64,000 nucleotides of DNA from Ischnura elegans (lineage: Eukaryota; Arthropoda; Insecta; Odonata; Coenagrionidae), in NCBI RefSeq assembly GCF_921293095.1, contig NC_060251.1, positions 93,606,566 to 93,670,565 on the forward strand. The letters are read 5' to 3'. Below the pieces are notes generated by a model, which was given only the letters and a program-made list of their open reading frames with translations, did no database searches and was not told the origin of the DNA. Below, one piece after another: positions 11,846-22,722 of this stretch (positions within the stretch are counted from its first letter, which is position 1; each line of letters begins with the position of its first letter). The translations under genes and the position numbers were made by a program.

Positions 11846-13361
11846 AACTATATTCTCCTCACAACCACCCGTCGTCTCTAAGGGGGATTATTCCATTATG
11901 CGAAGTCCGAGGCAGCGACAAAGTTGAGCAACTCGTTAAGGGCAATATGCATTAGTCAATGGAAGGGATTCACGAATTTCCGGCGAGCATATTTTTTCCA
12001 TGATCATGTCGCCATTACGGCATGCAAGCGATCATCATTAAGGTTAACGACTTTCACTTTCTAAGCATGACCGCGGTCTTCATCCCGTAAGATTTAAGTG
12101 AACTGGCCTCAAATTGTGAAGGAAATACTCTCTCACACGTGTTATGTGTCATTTATTTAAGAGAGAAATTTTAAATGCAGTTGCAGTATTGCCGGTAGTA
12201 CCCCCTTCATGCCTTTTCTTTCTTATGTCCATATCACTCCATACAATTTCGTTATCACGTATAAGGTACTCATAGTTCACTTCAATAAACTAACTCAATA
12301 CTTAGAATTAAATAAGATTCCAATTTATAATTTTTATCATAGTTTTAGTTCCCTCCGTCTGATGAATTCTCTGACTTCTACGATAGAAACGCTGAAATTA
12401 TTTAAAAAATATTAAACACAAACTTCATCAATGGAAAATAATACGTGAAAACCATGCCGCTCCGTGCGTTTATTGCAGTTTATCAATCATTTGACTTGTT
12501 TTCAATATAAAAAAAAGCATTGCTAAAATATCTTCATGTATCTAGCAATGCATCTAATATTATAGCTAGGTGGGTTAAAAAAATGATAAATAAACATCTC
12601 TCTTTAGTTCAAAGTAAGATTTATCCAAGGGCGGATCCAGATTTTTCTTCTGGGATGGGGGGCACAAGGGTCTGACAGATAAACGGAATTCTCATATTTG
12701 AGATTAAAAACCACAGACAACAATTTCTGTACAAAATAATATATATAATGACCATATCTCAGACTCCCCAAAAATTAGTGATTGTAAGTATTTAAACGCT
12801 TTTTCAGGCATCATGGGAAAAATATCACGTCATAGTTCAAGGGCTCATAGGAACTACCATTATGGGTAAATGGGTTATTAATTCCTTCATTTACTCCTCT
12901 GGCAGTATTCATATTATTCCAGAAGGTGTGAAAATTTTTAAGGTTTTATCATGGTCTAATTGATTTCATCTAAAGCCGGCAGATAAGAAATCGAAAAAAA
13001 AACATTAACTCCTCTATACGTTATTAACGAATATCAACAGAAAGAAACTCCTTTCGGAGATAATCTTTTCTTCAGCCTTATGCTATTTGGTTATAATTTC
13101 ATTCATAGTAAAAAAACTGGTTTTCATTTTGATGGCAGAACTAACGACACCCAAAATAAGAATGATCACAGCTCTAAAAAAAGAATTATCACACTTAAAA
13201 CTTTTAAATAGCCCTCACAGCGGTATTAATTGATTCGAGATCCAAAAATGGATGACAGCTTGCTTTGTTTCGGGAAACTGATGGTAGAGTTGAACATCGG
13301 TGTGGGTAGACTTAAAGGCGTAGTTCCATAACGTTACTCAAGTCTTGATCCCGACTCAAAC
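11846..13361. other. Unassigned AT-rich DNA
   Basis: No gene recognised. AAGGGCGGATCCAGATTTTT with a G-run at about 12628-12665 looks like a common DNA-transposon end, but I found no partner end. Confidence 0.4.
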
Positions 13362-13409
13362 CATGACCACCTAGATACTCCACACTAGACAGGTATCTAG
13401 GTGGTCATG
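13362..13409. repeat. Perfect 17-bp inverted repeat (hairpin 1)
   Basis: CATGACCACCTAGATAC at 13362-13378 is repeated as an exact reverse complement at 13393-13409, separated by 14 bp. The flanks carry related CCGACTCAAAC / CTCAAACCCGACTC strings. Confidence 0.9.
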
Positions 13410-13814
13410 CTCAAACCCGACTCGGTTGCCACGTTGGTAATATGAGACCTCACTCGAGTCCAGCCCAGTGTAACTCCCGAACCCTGGTAATGCCAAGCGC
13501 TGTAGTCCTCAATGTCGCCCGGCGATGGTTTCAAACATAGATGGCAGCACCAAAACTCGCCCGTGTGCTCCTATTCATTTACCTTGTTAGGACTTAGCGT
13601 AAAAGGCTCTCAATATGAATTTATATCTTTAAAATATTGTCTTAAGCACTGAAACTTATTTTCACAATTAAAAATCTTGTTCTGTGAAATAAATGCGTGG
13701 AGAGCCATGAAATAAGCCCCCGAACATGACACTCTCTACCTCATTGCATTCCGTCCGCAAGGCTTCAAACAGATCAATCAACGGCGTCAATCAAGCACAA
13801 ACTCTACAGAATGG

Positions 13815-13900
13815 TCATGGTTAAATAAAAACACAGTACTATTCCACAACCGCAAAAATATAAGGTTGTGGAATAGTACTGTGTTTTTATTTAACCATGA
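13815..13900. repeat. Perfect 37-bp inverted repeat (hairpin 2)
   Basis: Bases 13815-13851 are an exact reverse complement of 13864-13900, with a 12-bp AT-rich loop. The arms begin TCATGGTTAAAT and close at CCACAACC. The 12-mer TCTACAGAATGG lies just before the left arm (13803-13814) and again at 13948-13959, so the hairpin plus 47 bp sits between direct repeats. No mismatch in 37 bp implies recent origin. Confidence 0.95.
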
Positions 13901-13959
13901 ATATCTCATCGTTCCACCAAGTAACGCCTAAATCTGTTGATTTTATTCTACAGAATGGG

Positions 13960-14553
13960 ATTATAGCTAATACTTATCGCAACAGCTTATCAGTGAAATT
14001 CAACTTCCTGAGTTATAAGCACGTAATTCCGATTCAAGGAGATATATCATGCTATGAAACGTTCCAAGACTAGAGGTGATAGTATTTTATCAACGTATTT
14101 TATAAAAGAGGTTCTAAACAACAAATTTAAATCCTTAAAATATCGAATCAAGCCCTGAATAGCATTTTTAACACACTTTATTTTTTTCCTGCGATAGAAA
14201 TGTGGAAAAACCTAAGTGTAGGCCCCCGAACTTCGCATTTAGTGTATCATTAAATATCATCTGCTAGGTCAAGAGTCAAAAAACTTCATCGAGAAAAATT
14301 TCCTCATACATCGCACTTGGTATCTATAGAAATTTGATCGTTCTTAAGTAGCTTCTATATTCGAAAGTCTGCTGAAAAAAGATCAATCCCGTACAATCAC
14401 CATAAAACTCCCTAGATGTTTCGGGCGAGCTACAGTGCTGCCATCTATGAGAATCATTTTTCGTCAGCGACAATAGCGACGACAGATGAAGCTTTAAGTG
14501 CCCAGTCCTGATTATTCTAAGTCCGTGCTCGAGTCCCAGCCAGGAGTGCTATG
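13960..14553. other. Unassigned AT-rich DNA
   Basis: No gene or repeat recognised. Confidence 0.4.
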
Positions 14554-14760
14554 GTGCCGGAACGCCGTTCCGGCATTGGTTAACAAAAAACACAATAGTT
14601 AAATAACACTTTTATCAATTTTATTGCTTAAAAATTTCTAATACATACATTCGTAACCATAACAAAAAATTTGTAATAAATGTAAATAATAACTTGCAAT
14701 AAAAAAACACACTTTAATATTTCACTTCTAAAGGGAGGTAAGGAAAGTGCGTTCCGGCAC
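14554..14760. mobile_element. Short MITE with 12-bp terminal inverted repeats
   Basis: GTGCCGGAACGC at 14554 is mirrored by GCGTTCCGGCAC ending at 14760. Near the left end a second palindrome GCCGGAACG-C-CGTTCCGGC partly overlaps the terminus. The AT-rich interior has no coding capacity. No clear TSD was seen; hAT-like is a guess from the end sequence. Confidence 0.6.
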
Positions 14761-15044
14761 GGCTAATTTTGCCATGACATCTCTGGTCCCAGCTCAAATT
14801 AAGTTGTCAAGTTTCAAGATACCGCCAACGACTCTCGTTTTGAAAATGAAATATCTCCCGTAAAAATATATTATATCTCTTTTGACATCGTATTCCGGCA
14901 ATGCTAGTTGTTGATGAGCAGGAGACCGTGAATGAAAATATATCAGGTGAATGCATTATTTTGTAAATTTTAACACAATCTAGCGCAAGTGGGTCGAGTT
15001 TGTGTCACCCTATTTTTATTACTCAATTAAAACTAGATACATAT

Positions 15045-15560
15045 TCATGTTCACCATTTTCCCATTCATTATCAGTGGTCAACAATCCTATTATTGGTTT
15101 GACGCGGCTGCTTACTCAATACCCATTTCAGCTAATCTTTTCATACCTACGTAGGTCTCATTCACAACCTTTTTTACGTGTTCCTCATATTTTATCGAGG
15201 TATTTTTCTTATTCCATTCTTGCCACCTATTTTCCTTTGGCAATCGCATTCGTCATGCTATCATGCCACAAGATATGGCCTAAACATTTGTTCCGTCTTC
15301 TTATCAAGGTTTTCACTAGGCATCTCTTGTCCCCTACTCTTCTTAGGACTTCGTCATTACTCACTCAGCCGATCCATTTGCTCCTCCAAAAGTAAGTTCT
15401 GATAAATTGTCTCGCCACTTCTATGCTCAAATTTCCCACCGTTTATAGATCTTTCCTTTGGTGGAATGATCCCTTTGCATGGGCTATTCTACTGATAATT
15501 TCCTTTCTTGCTTGCTTCTTCCATGGCTAGTTAATTTGCTAACCAAATAACAACAGTCAT
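15045..15560 (-). mobile_element. LINE-E relic (RT C-terminal region)
   Basis: Minus-strand translation across several frameshifts and stops gives EEVNDCCYLVSKLT, EEQMDRLSE, KYEEHVKKVVNETYVGMKRL and AAASNQ, matching in order the 'WIDR.SNEEVLRR.GE' and 'Y..QV..DV..K.YV.MKRLA..R.EWR.ASNQS' ends of a common LINE protein. Other pieces of this family occur at 18.1, 24.9, 41.4 and 54.8 kb. Clade (RTE, CR1 or Jockey-like) is not resolved. Confidence 0.65.
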
Positions 15561-15984
15561 TCACCTCCTCCAATATTTTTGCCCCTATTATAGTCTTGGA
15601 ATTATTCTTTTCTGTTTCGTATTAAAATTATTACTTTTCTTTTTGTAATTAAATATCAGAATCTGTCACTATCAGAACCCGTTTACTGCTCTCTGTATCC
15701 TAAATTTCTGTAAACTTCAACGAATTACCAAGCATATCACGATGGCCAGCGAGTTTTACTGCATGATTCCCCACATTTTCCTCAATTAATTTTCAACGCA
15801 TGTGCATTACTTTCTAGCAAATTTTTTTGCTGCCTTAATTATTTTATTTTAAGCGTCATAGTTTTTTAACTCTGTATAAAAATAACTAAAATTTGCATAT
15901 TTGGTGCAAAGTATAACGTGAATTCTGTTACTCTCGATCAGTAAGTAAGGTGATCAGTTTGCATTTTTTACTTTATAGTATCCT

Positions 15985-16640
15985 ACAAATTTAAGGTAGG
16001 TTTCCATGGAGTACTAAAGGAGTTATCTGGGAGCCTGCCTTTCCTTCTTCAACTCACCGCAAGGCCTACTCCCTTTTCATCTATCTAAAAATCTTATTCT
16101 CTTCCTTCCCTTCCTCGTTTACCGAACATTCTACCCCCTATCACCATTTTCAGCATCCCCTCCCCGCTAAGTACTCGCTCCATCCATACCTTCTGTCTCC
16201 CCCGTATCTCATCTAAAAGATGCCTCTCCTCACCCACCACGTCCAGCACTTCGTCGTTCCTCCTCCTCTCTGTCTATTTCACCTTCTCCATTCTTCTCCA
16301 TACCCACATATCGAATGCCTCCAATCTTCTCTCGTCCTCCTTCCTAAGTGTCCACGTTTCTGCACCGTAAAGCGCTACACTCCAATTCAGACTCTTCACT
16401 AACCTTTTCTTTAAAGTCTTACATAGCGGGCCTCTCATAGGCTCCTTCCTGTTCATGAACGCCTTCGTTGCTAATGCAATTCGCTTCCTGATGTCCTTGC
16501 TACTCTATCCATTTTCCTCTATGAGCTGCATAAATAGTTGAATCGCTCAACCTATTCAAGTTTTTCCCCACCCACCATTACCTTGAGTTTCACAATCCTC
16601 GCTCGCGATGCTTTACAAAACCGCATTGCAATTGCAAAAT
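15985..16640 (-). mobile_element. LINE-D relic (RT C-terminal region)
   Basis: Minus-strand fragments read AMRFCKASRARIVKLKVMVG, GEKLEQVERFNYL, KTLKKRLVKSLNWSVALYGA, ETWTLRKEDERRLEAF and DMWVWRRMEKVK, in the order expected for the end of a non-LTR RT. One stretch (16274-16456) is still open for 60 codons. Several stops and frameshifts elsewhere show it is dead. The same family is at 31.2-32.1 kb and 32.66 kb. Confidence 0.75.
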
Positions 16641-16710
16641 AAAACCAAAATAAACGTTGCAAAGTTTAACTTTTCCTCGCTTTTTGGAGAGTCAATCAAT
16701 CAAATGAGAG

Positions 16711-16725
16711 TGGTGGTGGTGGTGG
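16711..16725. repeat. (TGG)n microsatellite
   Basis: Five perfect trinucleotide units. Confidence 0.9.
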
Positions 16726-17264
16726 CTTCTCTCTCCTGAGGAAATTTATCTCACGGCAATTCATGCGAATTTCACCGCCGTTCACGCGGTAGCATTTAAA
16801 TATTACACATAATTTTTTACGTTTGAGTTAAAGGCAGATATTCCCATGGATATAATAGATGAAACTTGAAAATTTAAAGATAGCAGCGCAAGTTTCAAAG
16901 TCAAACGGGAGATGCATCATCAGAACAAACATAATACAGCCAGTTAAGAGCAACCTAATCCCGGTTCATAACAGCTTGTCTGAACTATAGAGTTGACGAC
17001 TTGAAAACAATAGCAACTGGTTCAAAGAAACTTAAATTGGCATTACTCAACATAGAATGGTCACTAGTTGAAAAAAGATAAAATGCCTCTTGGAAGTTGC
17101 CTGTAATAACAATAATATATACTGACAGCTATATGCTCTATTCAGAGTTTTTTTACCGATTTCAACACTGAGACACGGCCTGAGCTTTTATGGGTGGAAT
17201 ATTTCACTTCTGGGTCTGGATGATATTCAGACAAATCATGGCAAATTATGCTATTCCAAGTAAC

Positions 17265-18060
17265 GCCAATTTACACGAATTAGGCTGCGAGCCGCTCGAG
17301 ACAAGGAGGCTGCGCGCTATGCTCAGATACCTTGATTGATTGAGATTCTTTCAGAGCGACAGGGAGAGCATCATTTTATAACCCCACTTCATTTCCAGGA
17401 ACTTAAAATTTCCAGGTCCGACGGAAACTATGAATGGAGTGAGATATTTTGCACGAACGGATAGGCATGGGAATTCGTTCTTCCCTCGAACAATAGTTTA
17501 ATTTAATTAATAATAATGTGAACAATAATTTCATTTAATAGGGTAGTTTCCTTCATCAAGGAAAACGAAATGCATTGATTGCTATTCGTTAGCCACCATT
17601 AGTGTATTCTTAATATACAAATTAATTGATTTTAGAAATCCCAGTTTAAACGTATGGCAATGGTCAATTTTAACCGCATTTGAAAGAGGCCAGATTGGTG
17701 CCCATGCGATGCCACTCCACGTGACGTCACAGGGACCTTGTTTCTACACGAGAGGATAGGAGTTTTACATCGTCTGAGATTACCAATGCATGCATGAATC
17801 ACAGAGCTCAGGGTAACATCTCTTAATAATCACTTATTAAAACTGTCTAAGGTCGGAAAGTTTCCTTCGTTTGATGAGGTAGTAATAATCCAAATACAAG
17901 CCAAGCGCTACCTGCTAGCAGCCTGCGTCGTATCAGGGCGGAAATTAATGCAGGGCGGAACTACGACAAAGCATTTCATTTTTATTTGCAAGCGGCTCGT
18001 GTCCTATCAACCCCCGCCACACTCCCACTGAGGCGGCTTGTGGGATAGTCTATGTATGTA
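17265..18060 (+). mobile_element. LINE-A copy split by an M element
   Basis: The left part (17265-17500) carries the block from GAATTAGGCTG to CGAACAATAG. After an intervening stretch and the M element, 17937-18060 resumes with the TTAATGC...GGAACTACG block and ends with the family tail (GATAGTCTATGTATGTAGATG). LINE-A was therefore in place before the M insertion. Confidence 0.75.
17537..17936 (+). mobile_element. M element, copy 2 (3'-truncated)
   Basis: Starts with AATAGGGTAGTTTCCTTCAT and matches copy 1 closely to GCGTCGTATCAG, where it stops about 245 bp short of a full element and passes into LINE-A. It keeps the CACGTGACGTCA block (17719-17730). The missing 3' end points to a later deletion. 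Confidence 0.8.
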
Positions 18061-18129
18061 GATGGATAATCGAAGGTGCACATTAACCCGCGCTTCCCAT
18101 TATTCGTCTGTTAAAATGCCCAGATGTTC

Positions 18130-18355
18130 TAATCCAACGGACAGGGAACGGTATAATTGACAGTATGGGAAATCGAGGGTGGAGGCATTCAAAATGCGGT
18201 GCAACAGAAGAAAGATGAAATTAAATGGATCGATCGAAAGAGAAATTCAACGACAACAATAAAAAATTCTAGAGGAGGATGGGATAGCATAGTCGGCCAT
18301 CTCATGAAGCATGACTTACTGATGAAGACTCTCGCAGGGGGATTTTAAAGAGCAT
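18130..18355 (+). mobile_element. LINE-E relic
   Basis: The plus-strand frame reads KKDEIKWIDRKRNS, then GGWDSIVGHLMKHDLLMKTL, matching 'WIDR.RNEEVL' and 'R.W..I.GH.MRHD.L....' of LINE-E. Only about 60 codons are left. Confidence 0.6.
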
Positions 18356-18359
18356 TAAA

Positions 18360-18480
18360 GGGTATTAATTAATGATTAGCGGAACTCAGTTAGCGCACCT
18401 TCGTTAGGTATCCTAAGACAAGAAAAATACCCCCAAATTCTCATTGAGGTGGCTTGCAAGGTAGCATGTAGATGTAGAAG
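18360..18480 (+). mobile_element. LINE-A 3'-end fragment
   Basis: Starts with a TTAATTAATG..GCGGAACT block and ends with GGCTTGCAAGGTAGCATGTA plus the GATGTAG tail, the LINE-A 3' terminus without the coding part. Confidence 0.6.
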
Positions 18481-18970
18481 TTCTGTAAACGAGGCTGCAT
18501 GCGTCCTCTTTAAATTCCACCCGCACGCTCTCTCATCCCGTTTCAGTGCTTCTTTCCTCCCTCTTGTCCTATTCTCAGGAGGAGTTGTTAAGGAAGAAGA
18601 GGGTTGGAATTTCGGGTAAAAATATTCCGTCCACGAAACTATAAATTAGGTACAATATCGGAGAATACATTTGTCTAAGGCCCTTATACCCTACTTATCT
18701 CGTCCCTCACCATGTTTCCCTCTGCCCAGAGGCCAAAAACAAACGAATATTGGAAGCCGGAATGCGATCCTATCAACTCAGCACAATAAGCTAAATTTAT
18801 CCCTTTCCAGTCTCGGATCACAATACAATCCATAGTATTTAGTAGCGCATATTCATATTAAACTAATGAATATGAAATATTAATTTAGGAATTATAATAA
18901 TATTGAAAATCCTTGAGTTGCATCTGGTTGCACTTGCCATTTACGTAAGTTTACCTTTATCATTCCCGGC

Positions 18971-19142
18971 TTCGTTGGCGGTGGGGTAAAGTCCTCGTAT
19001 GTAAAAACCGAAGTGCACGGGTTCGATTACACCAATTCAGGTCATGGATATTGTGATCATTCTACGTTGTTCTTCGTTAACTTCCCCCGTTGTAAAGACC
19101 TTAAATGCGCTATTTATGGAGCGGTTGAGATAAATAAATAAA
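18971..19142 (+). mobile_element. SINE-1, copy A (tRNA-derived, TAAA tail)
   Basis: A head with GTTGGCGGTGGGGTAAAGTC and a B-box-like GGGTTCGATTAC, a body, then a GAGATAAATAAATAAATG tail. Three further copies (44.4, 45.8 and 46.8 kb) share this order: GGCGGTG...ACCGAAGGTCG.GGGTTCGA.TCC, a body, a GATAAATAAATA tail. Pol III promoter boxes and tail mark it as a tRNA-derived SINE. Confidence 0.75.
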
Positions 19143-19179
19143 TGCCCTTTGAGCCTTGCAATTTTTATTTTATTTCAGG

Positions 19180-19507
19180 ATGTCATGGTTTCATATTTCA
19201 TCAATATTGAGTTAATTTTTGCTAGTAACCCTATAACTGATTTTACCTATCTTAATTATGCTTTAAAATATTGGCAGCAGGACATCGACTTTGCCAAAGA
19301 TAGAGTTGCCTGCTGGCTGATGAGTGGCTGTCCGTTGAGGCTGAGAAGTAGAAATATCTCGGTAGGTGGGCGTCATTTCTTAAAGATTAAAAATACTATT
19401 TTAAAAATTATTTCTAATGCGGTGATAAGTAAGTTCATGCTTTTATTCTATAATTCCCAAACGTTGTGCACACACATTGAAGCTGACTTCTATAGCAGAG
19501 GTAATTA
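19180..19507 (+). CDS. Exon-like ORF resembling an insect chemoreceptor C-terminus
   Basis: A pyrimidine-rich tract ending ATTTCAG|GATG (about 19165-19179) is a good splice acceptor and opens a frame of about 109 codons closing in TAA. The translation has YALKYWQQDIDFAKDRVAC, then WLMSGCPLRLRSRNIS, then FLKIKNTILKIISNAVISKF. In insect odorant and gustatory receptors the last exons show a similar layout: an R-rich loop, '..S..PL.L....', 'F..I.K...SY..LL'. This is an impression from pattern, not a proven homology. A GTAGGT donor-like site lies at about 19361. It could be the last exon of a host gene or a decayed exon. Confidence 0.3.
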
Positions 19508-19509
19508 AC

Positions 19510-20400
19510 AACGTATGTAGAGCTTATTAGCAACTACTACACTTGATTCTTGCATTTGGCTCCTATCAATTCAACACAATTTATTGGCGCTGTATTATCC
19601 CTCTTTCTCCTTTAGTTTGAATCATAATCTATGCCATAATAGTAGTATCATTAAAATTAAAATAATCACAACACAATACAATTTTCGATATTTATCCCTT
19701 TATCTTCTCATTTTCTTTGATGCATAATCTATACCATAATAAAAGTGTAATTTAATATTAAAGTATACATAATAAAGTGTATAAGTTTTTCCGCGTTAAT
19801 AATCCTTAAAATTTCTCTTCAAAGTTTTCCTGCTGTGAGAATCTGGCACAGAACGTCGAATAAAACAGGAAGGCCAAGGGGGGGGGGATACGAGGAGAAT
19901 GATCATGGTGACAGAAAGGCTCGCATGTGATTAGAAATGGAGAGGTGGAGAAAGTAACGAAGAAAGAAGGAATAGCTATCACATTTTGCTTTAGTTAAAC
20001 CACTACGCTGGTGATTTGCGAAATGCACCATGCAAACCTATATTGACCGTAAGAATATTTCAAATTTAATAAAACGAGCGTGCTGCGCCCGCTCTTTTCA
20101 ATGCAGGTCCACAGAGGGATAGGCGCGTTTCTAATTTTATAATAAAAAAAGGCAGGGTCTTATGTACAAATTTAATTGGAATGTTCATGCACAAATTGAG
20201 GTCAGAGGACCTCTTTAAACACAGCATTGGAAGAAATTACACTATCCTCTGTTAAACGCACATAATGACTCATACTTACGTATCAACAGGAGACTTGAAT
20301 GTGGAATCAGCCGCATTTTGATAAAAGTTATTTAAATAATGCGATATATTGTTGCAAATGAACAAATGTATCAGTTTGTGCGCCGTTTACAAAAGGAATA
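19510..20400. other. Unassigned AT-rich DNA
   Basis: No gene recognised; a G homopolymer lies at about 19878-19887. Confidence 0.4.
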
Positions 20401-20407
20401 TTTATCG

Positions 20408-20424
20408 TTTTTTTTTGTTTTTTT

Positions 20425-20449
<25 letters not shown>
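20408..20449. repeat. T-rich low-complexity tract
   Basis: Runs of 6-9 T separated by single G bases. Confidence 0.9.
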
Positions 20450-20455
<6 letters not shown>

Positions 20456-20639
20456 AAAAACCAATTTTAGGAAACAATGGCAATATTTATGAAGTAAGAA
20501 ATGCCGTCGCATGTTCTCTGATAAATTCTGTGCATTTTGGTACCTCATTTGTAGAGTTTGGTTGCGTATAAGTTGAGAAAAAGGTACCTATACGGTAGAA
20601 ATAATATAGAAGATAGCATGAAAAATAGCTTCCAAGGAA

Positions 20640-20890
20640 TGGAGTGGGTTGGGAGCGCTTGTGTGGAGGGTGGTGTGGATCGTAGGCGAAGTTGAAAGAG
20701 GGAGGTTTCCGTGATGGGGGAGGGGGTGGGACTTTTTCGGGCTGTGGACTACTACAGGCAGGGTGGGTGAAGAGGGGAGGGGTGGTTGTTGTTCGCTCTT
20801 ATCTGGTGGAAGGGAAGCTTGCGTGTGGAGGGCGGGTGGCTCGCATGGGGCGAGGAAGGAGAAGTTAGGCCAAGGGGATACTGGGAACAG
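20640..20890 (+). other. G-rich strand-asymmetric block
   Basis: The plus strand is strongly G over C, with many GGG/GGGG runs (GTGATGGGGGAGGGGGTGGG at about 20712), enough closely spaced runs to fold G-quadruplexes in principle. No coding frame is recognised. Confidence 0.6.
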
Positions 20891-20919
20891 AGGCTACCCA
20901 CTTAGGAAAACCAAGAAAG

Positions 20920-21585
20920 AATAGGTTGGTTTCCTATTGTTTTTTTATTGCCTAAATCGAAAGATTATTACTCCTCGAGTACGCATTTCGCGCTCTTAGA
21001 TTTTCGAATGACGATATCTATTTTTCGCGATTAAACGAAAAGTGAAAATTTTCAAGCGCGCGAAAACGCGACGGCTAAGTAGAAATAATGGGAAAAGTCA
21101 GCGTGACGTATTTCTGGTTCCCGCTGCCGCCCTGTGAGGTGACCTTGAGGCGAGGCTTGAGCGCTGATACGACGCAGGCTGCTAGCAGGTAGCAGAGTAC
21201 CCTGCTAGCAGGTAGCGCTTGGCTTAAATATGGATTATTACTACCTTTACAAGCGAAGGAAACTTTCCCACCATGGGCAGTTTTAATAGGTGATTATTAG
21301 GCATGTTTCCCTGAGCTCTGTGCCTCATGCATGCATCGGTAATCTCAGACGATGTAAAACTCCTATCTACTCGTATATAAACTAGGTACCTGTGACTTCA
21401 CGTGGAGTGGGATCGCAGGGGCGCCAATTTGGCCTTTTTCAAATGAGATTAAAATTGACCATTGTCGTTCGTCTAAACTGGGAATTCTAAAACCAAATAA
21501 TTTATAAATTAGGAATACCCTAATGGTGGGTAACGAATATCAATCAATGCATTTCGTTTTCTTTGAGGAAGGAAACTACCCTATT
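20920..21585 (-). mobile_element. M element, copy 3 (full length, minus)
   Basis: About 666 bp. Minus orientation, with the 3' terminus AATAGGTTGGTTTCCTATTG at 20920 and the 5' terminus GGAAACTACCCTATT at 21585. The internal CTGCTAGCAGGTAGC unit is duplicated (about 21178-21220). The E-box/CRE block is slightly mutated to TGACTTCACGTGG. Confidence 0.8.
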
Positions 21586-21744
21586 AATTTAATATTCATA
21601 ATAGAATATAAATGTATCATTACCATACGATTACGTCCCTGAGAACACAAATTGTAACCAGTGATTTTGAAACCCAGAAAAAATACTAAAATTGAACGTT
21701 AATGAAATGGAAAACCTTGTTGTATTCCAGCAATTATTTTTTAA

Positions 21745-21786
21745 GGTACGACAAGTTTCGACGCAGCGGCGTCGTACTCACGTACC
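21745..21786 (-). ncRNA. Hammerhead-ribozyme-like motif (left arm)
   Basis: Read on the minus strand: GGTAC, G, TGAGTA, C, GACGC-CGCT-GCGTC (5-bp stem), GAAAC, TT, GTC, then GTACC. GGTAC and GTACC would pair as stem I, the GACGC/GCGTC hairpin as stem II, GAAA is the invariant core box, and GTC is a standard cleavage triplet after a minimal stem III. The CTGANGA box is degenerate. Likely an inactive relic. Confidence 0.5.
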
Positions 21787-21822
21787 TGAGAATGGCGCCG
21801 CTGTGTTGGAACTAGTCCTACC
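21782..21822 (+). ncRNA. Hammerhead-ribozyme-like motif (right arm)
   Basis: GTAC, CTGAGAA, T, GGCGCCGCTGTGTT, GGAAC, TA, GTC, CTACC. Same order as the left arm but more degenerate (the GAAAC box reads GGAAC). Confidence 0.4.
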
Positions 21823-22139
21823 AAAAATAAATTGGAGGAATACAACAAGGTTTTACATTTCATTAACGCTATGATGAACTTCCACAAACCTAAGCCTGAG
21901 AAGATATAAATAAATTAAAATTGAATCAACGCACTTTAAATTTACAGAATAGCAACCATATTATAAACCTCTTGATGCAACAATTTTTCCGTCAATACAT
22001 AGGAAAAAATCATTCTTAGTGTTTGAGGAGCTTGACGCCACTACCTGAACATATGGCGGTGAAATTCACAGGAAATGCTACGGGAAAAGAATGACCGGAT
22101 CGGCAATTGTTCCACGGATCTTTGCAAGAAGATTTCTGG

Positions 22140-22722
22140 GGGATCAAGGCAAGAAGAGTGCTGGATTCCCACCCAGTTGGTCCGGGTTTAAATCCCGGCG
22201 GTGGCAGAGATTTTTCAGAAACTCCGTGGTTGAGTGCCTTAAGAAGGACACTTCACCATCCGTCCGATGGGACATTAACCCGTGGTCCTACTTGGCACCC
22301 TTAGTCAGAAGTAGGCTAATATCGACGCCAGGTTTCTCTCCAACATTTCTTTCTTTACTCTTCCCTGATGGCGTTGATGGCCTCTGCTGTCGGTCGCTTC
22401 ATACAAATACACCAAGATTATTTTTTGGGTTTTCCTATCTTTGCGTTTTCCTGCAGTGGGTTTTTTCGCTGAAAGACACTACACCCTTATCGTTATGTTT
22501 TTTCCCACAAACAGAAATCTTTTTTCCACAAAATTTCCACATACAGTTGTTCATATTTTTGACATTTCACAAATATTGTATATTGTATATCCTTTATATT
22601 GTAAACGTTTGTCTACTATTTTTTAATATGTTTGCATTGACGCTATGGAGGGGTTAGGAGGAAGAGGGGACTTCTTAGTCTCAACCTCGCCCGAATAAAG
22701 GCATTTTATTATTATTATTATT
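22140..22722 (+). mobile_element. SINE-2 (tRNA-derived, long body, ATT tail)
   Basis: The head has CCACCCAGTTGGTCCGGG and a B-box-like GGGTTTAAATCCCGGCGG (22184-22201), typical of a tRNA-derived pol III promoter. A body of about 480 bp ends in CCGAATAAAGGCATTTTA and then an (ATT)n tail. Plus-strand frames such as 22091-22657 only read through it. Confidence 0.7.

Larger units (their letters stand above)
21697..21868. mobile_element. 172-bp palindromic element with two hammerhead-like motifs
   Basis: The outer arms, starting CGTTAATGAAATG at 21697 and ending CATTTCATTAACG at 21868, are near-complementary for about 45 bp on each side (shared AAAACCTTGTTGTATTCC). Inside, each arm holds a compact structured motif in opposite orientation (21745-21786 minus; 21782-21822 plus), so the two copies are head-to-head with their tails outward. 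There is no coding capacity. Head-to-head partial copies are known for Penelope-like elements. Confidence 0.75.

Noticed and set aside
14554-14760. Assignment of the 207-bp MITE to hAT
   Set aside because: The end sequence is suggestive but no 8-bp duplication was found, so the superfamily is left open.
22091-22657. 188-codon plus-strand ORF
   Set aside because: It reads through SINE-2, including the B box; no protein motif is visible.
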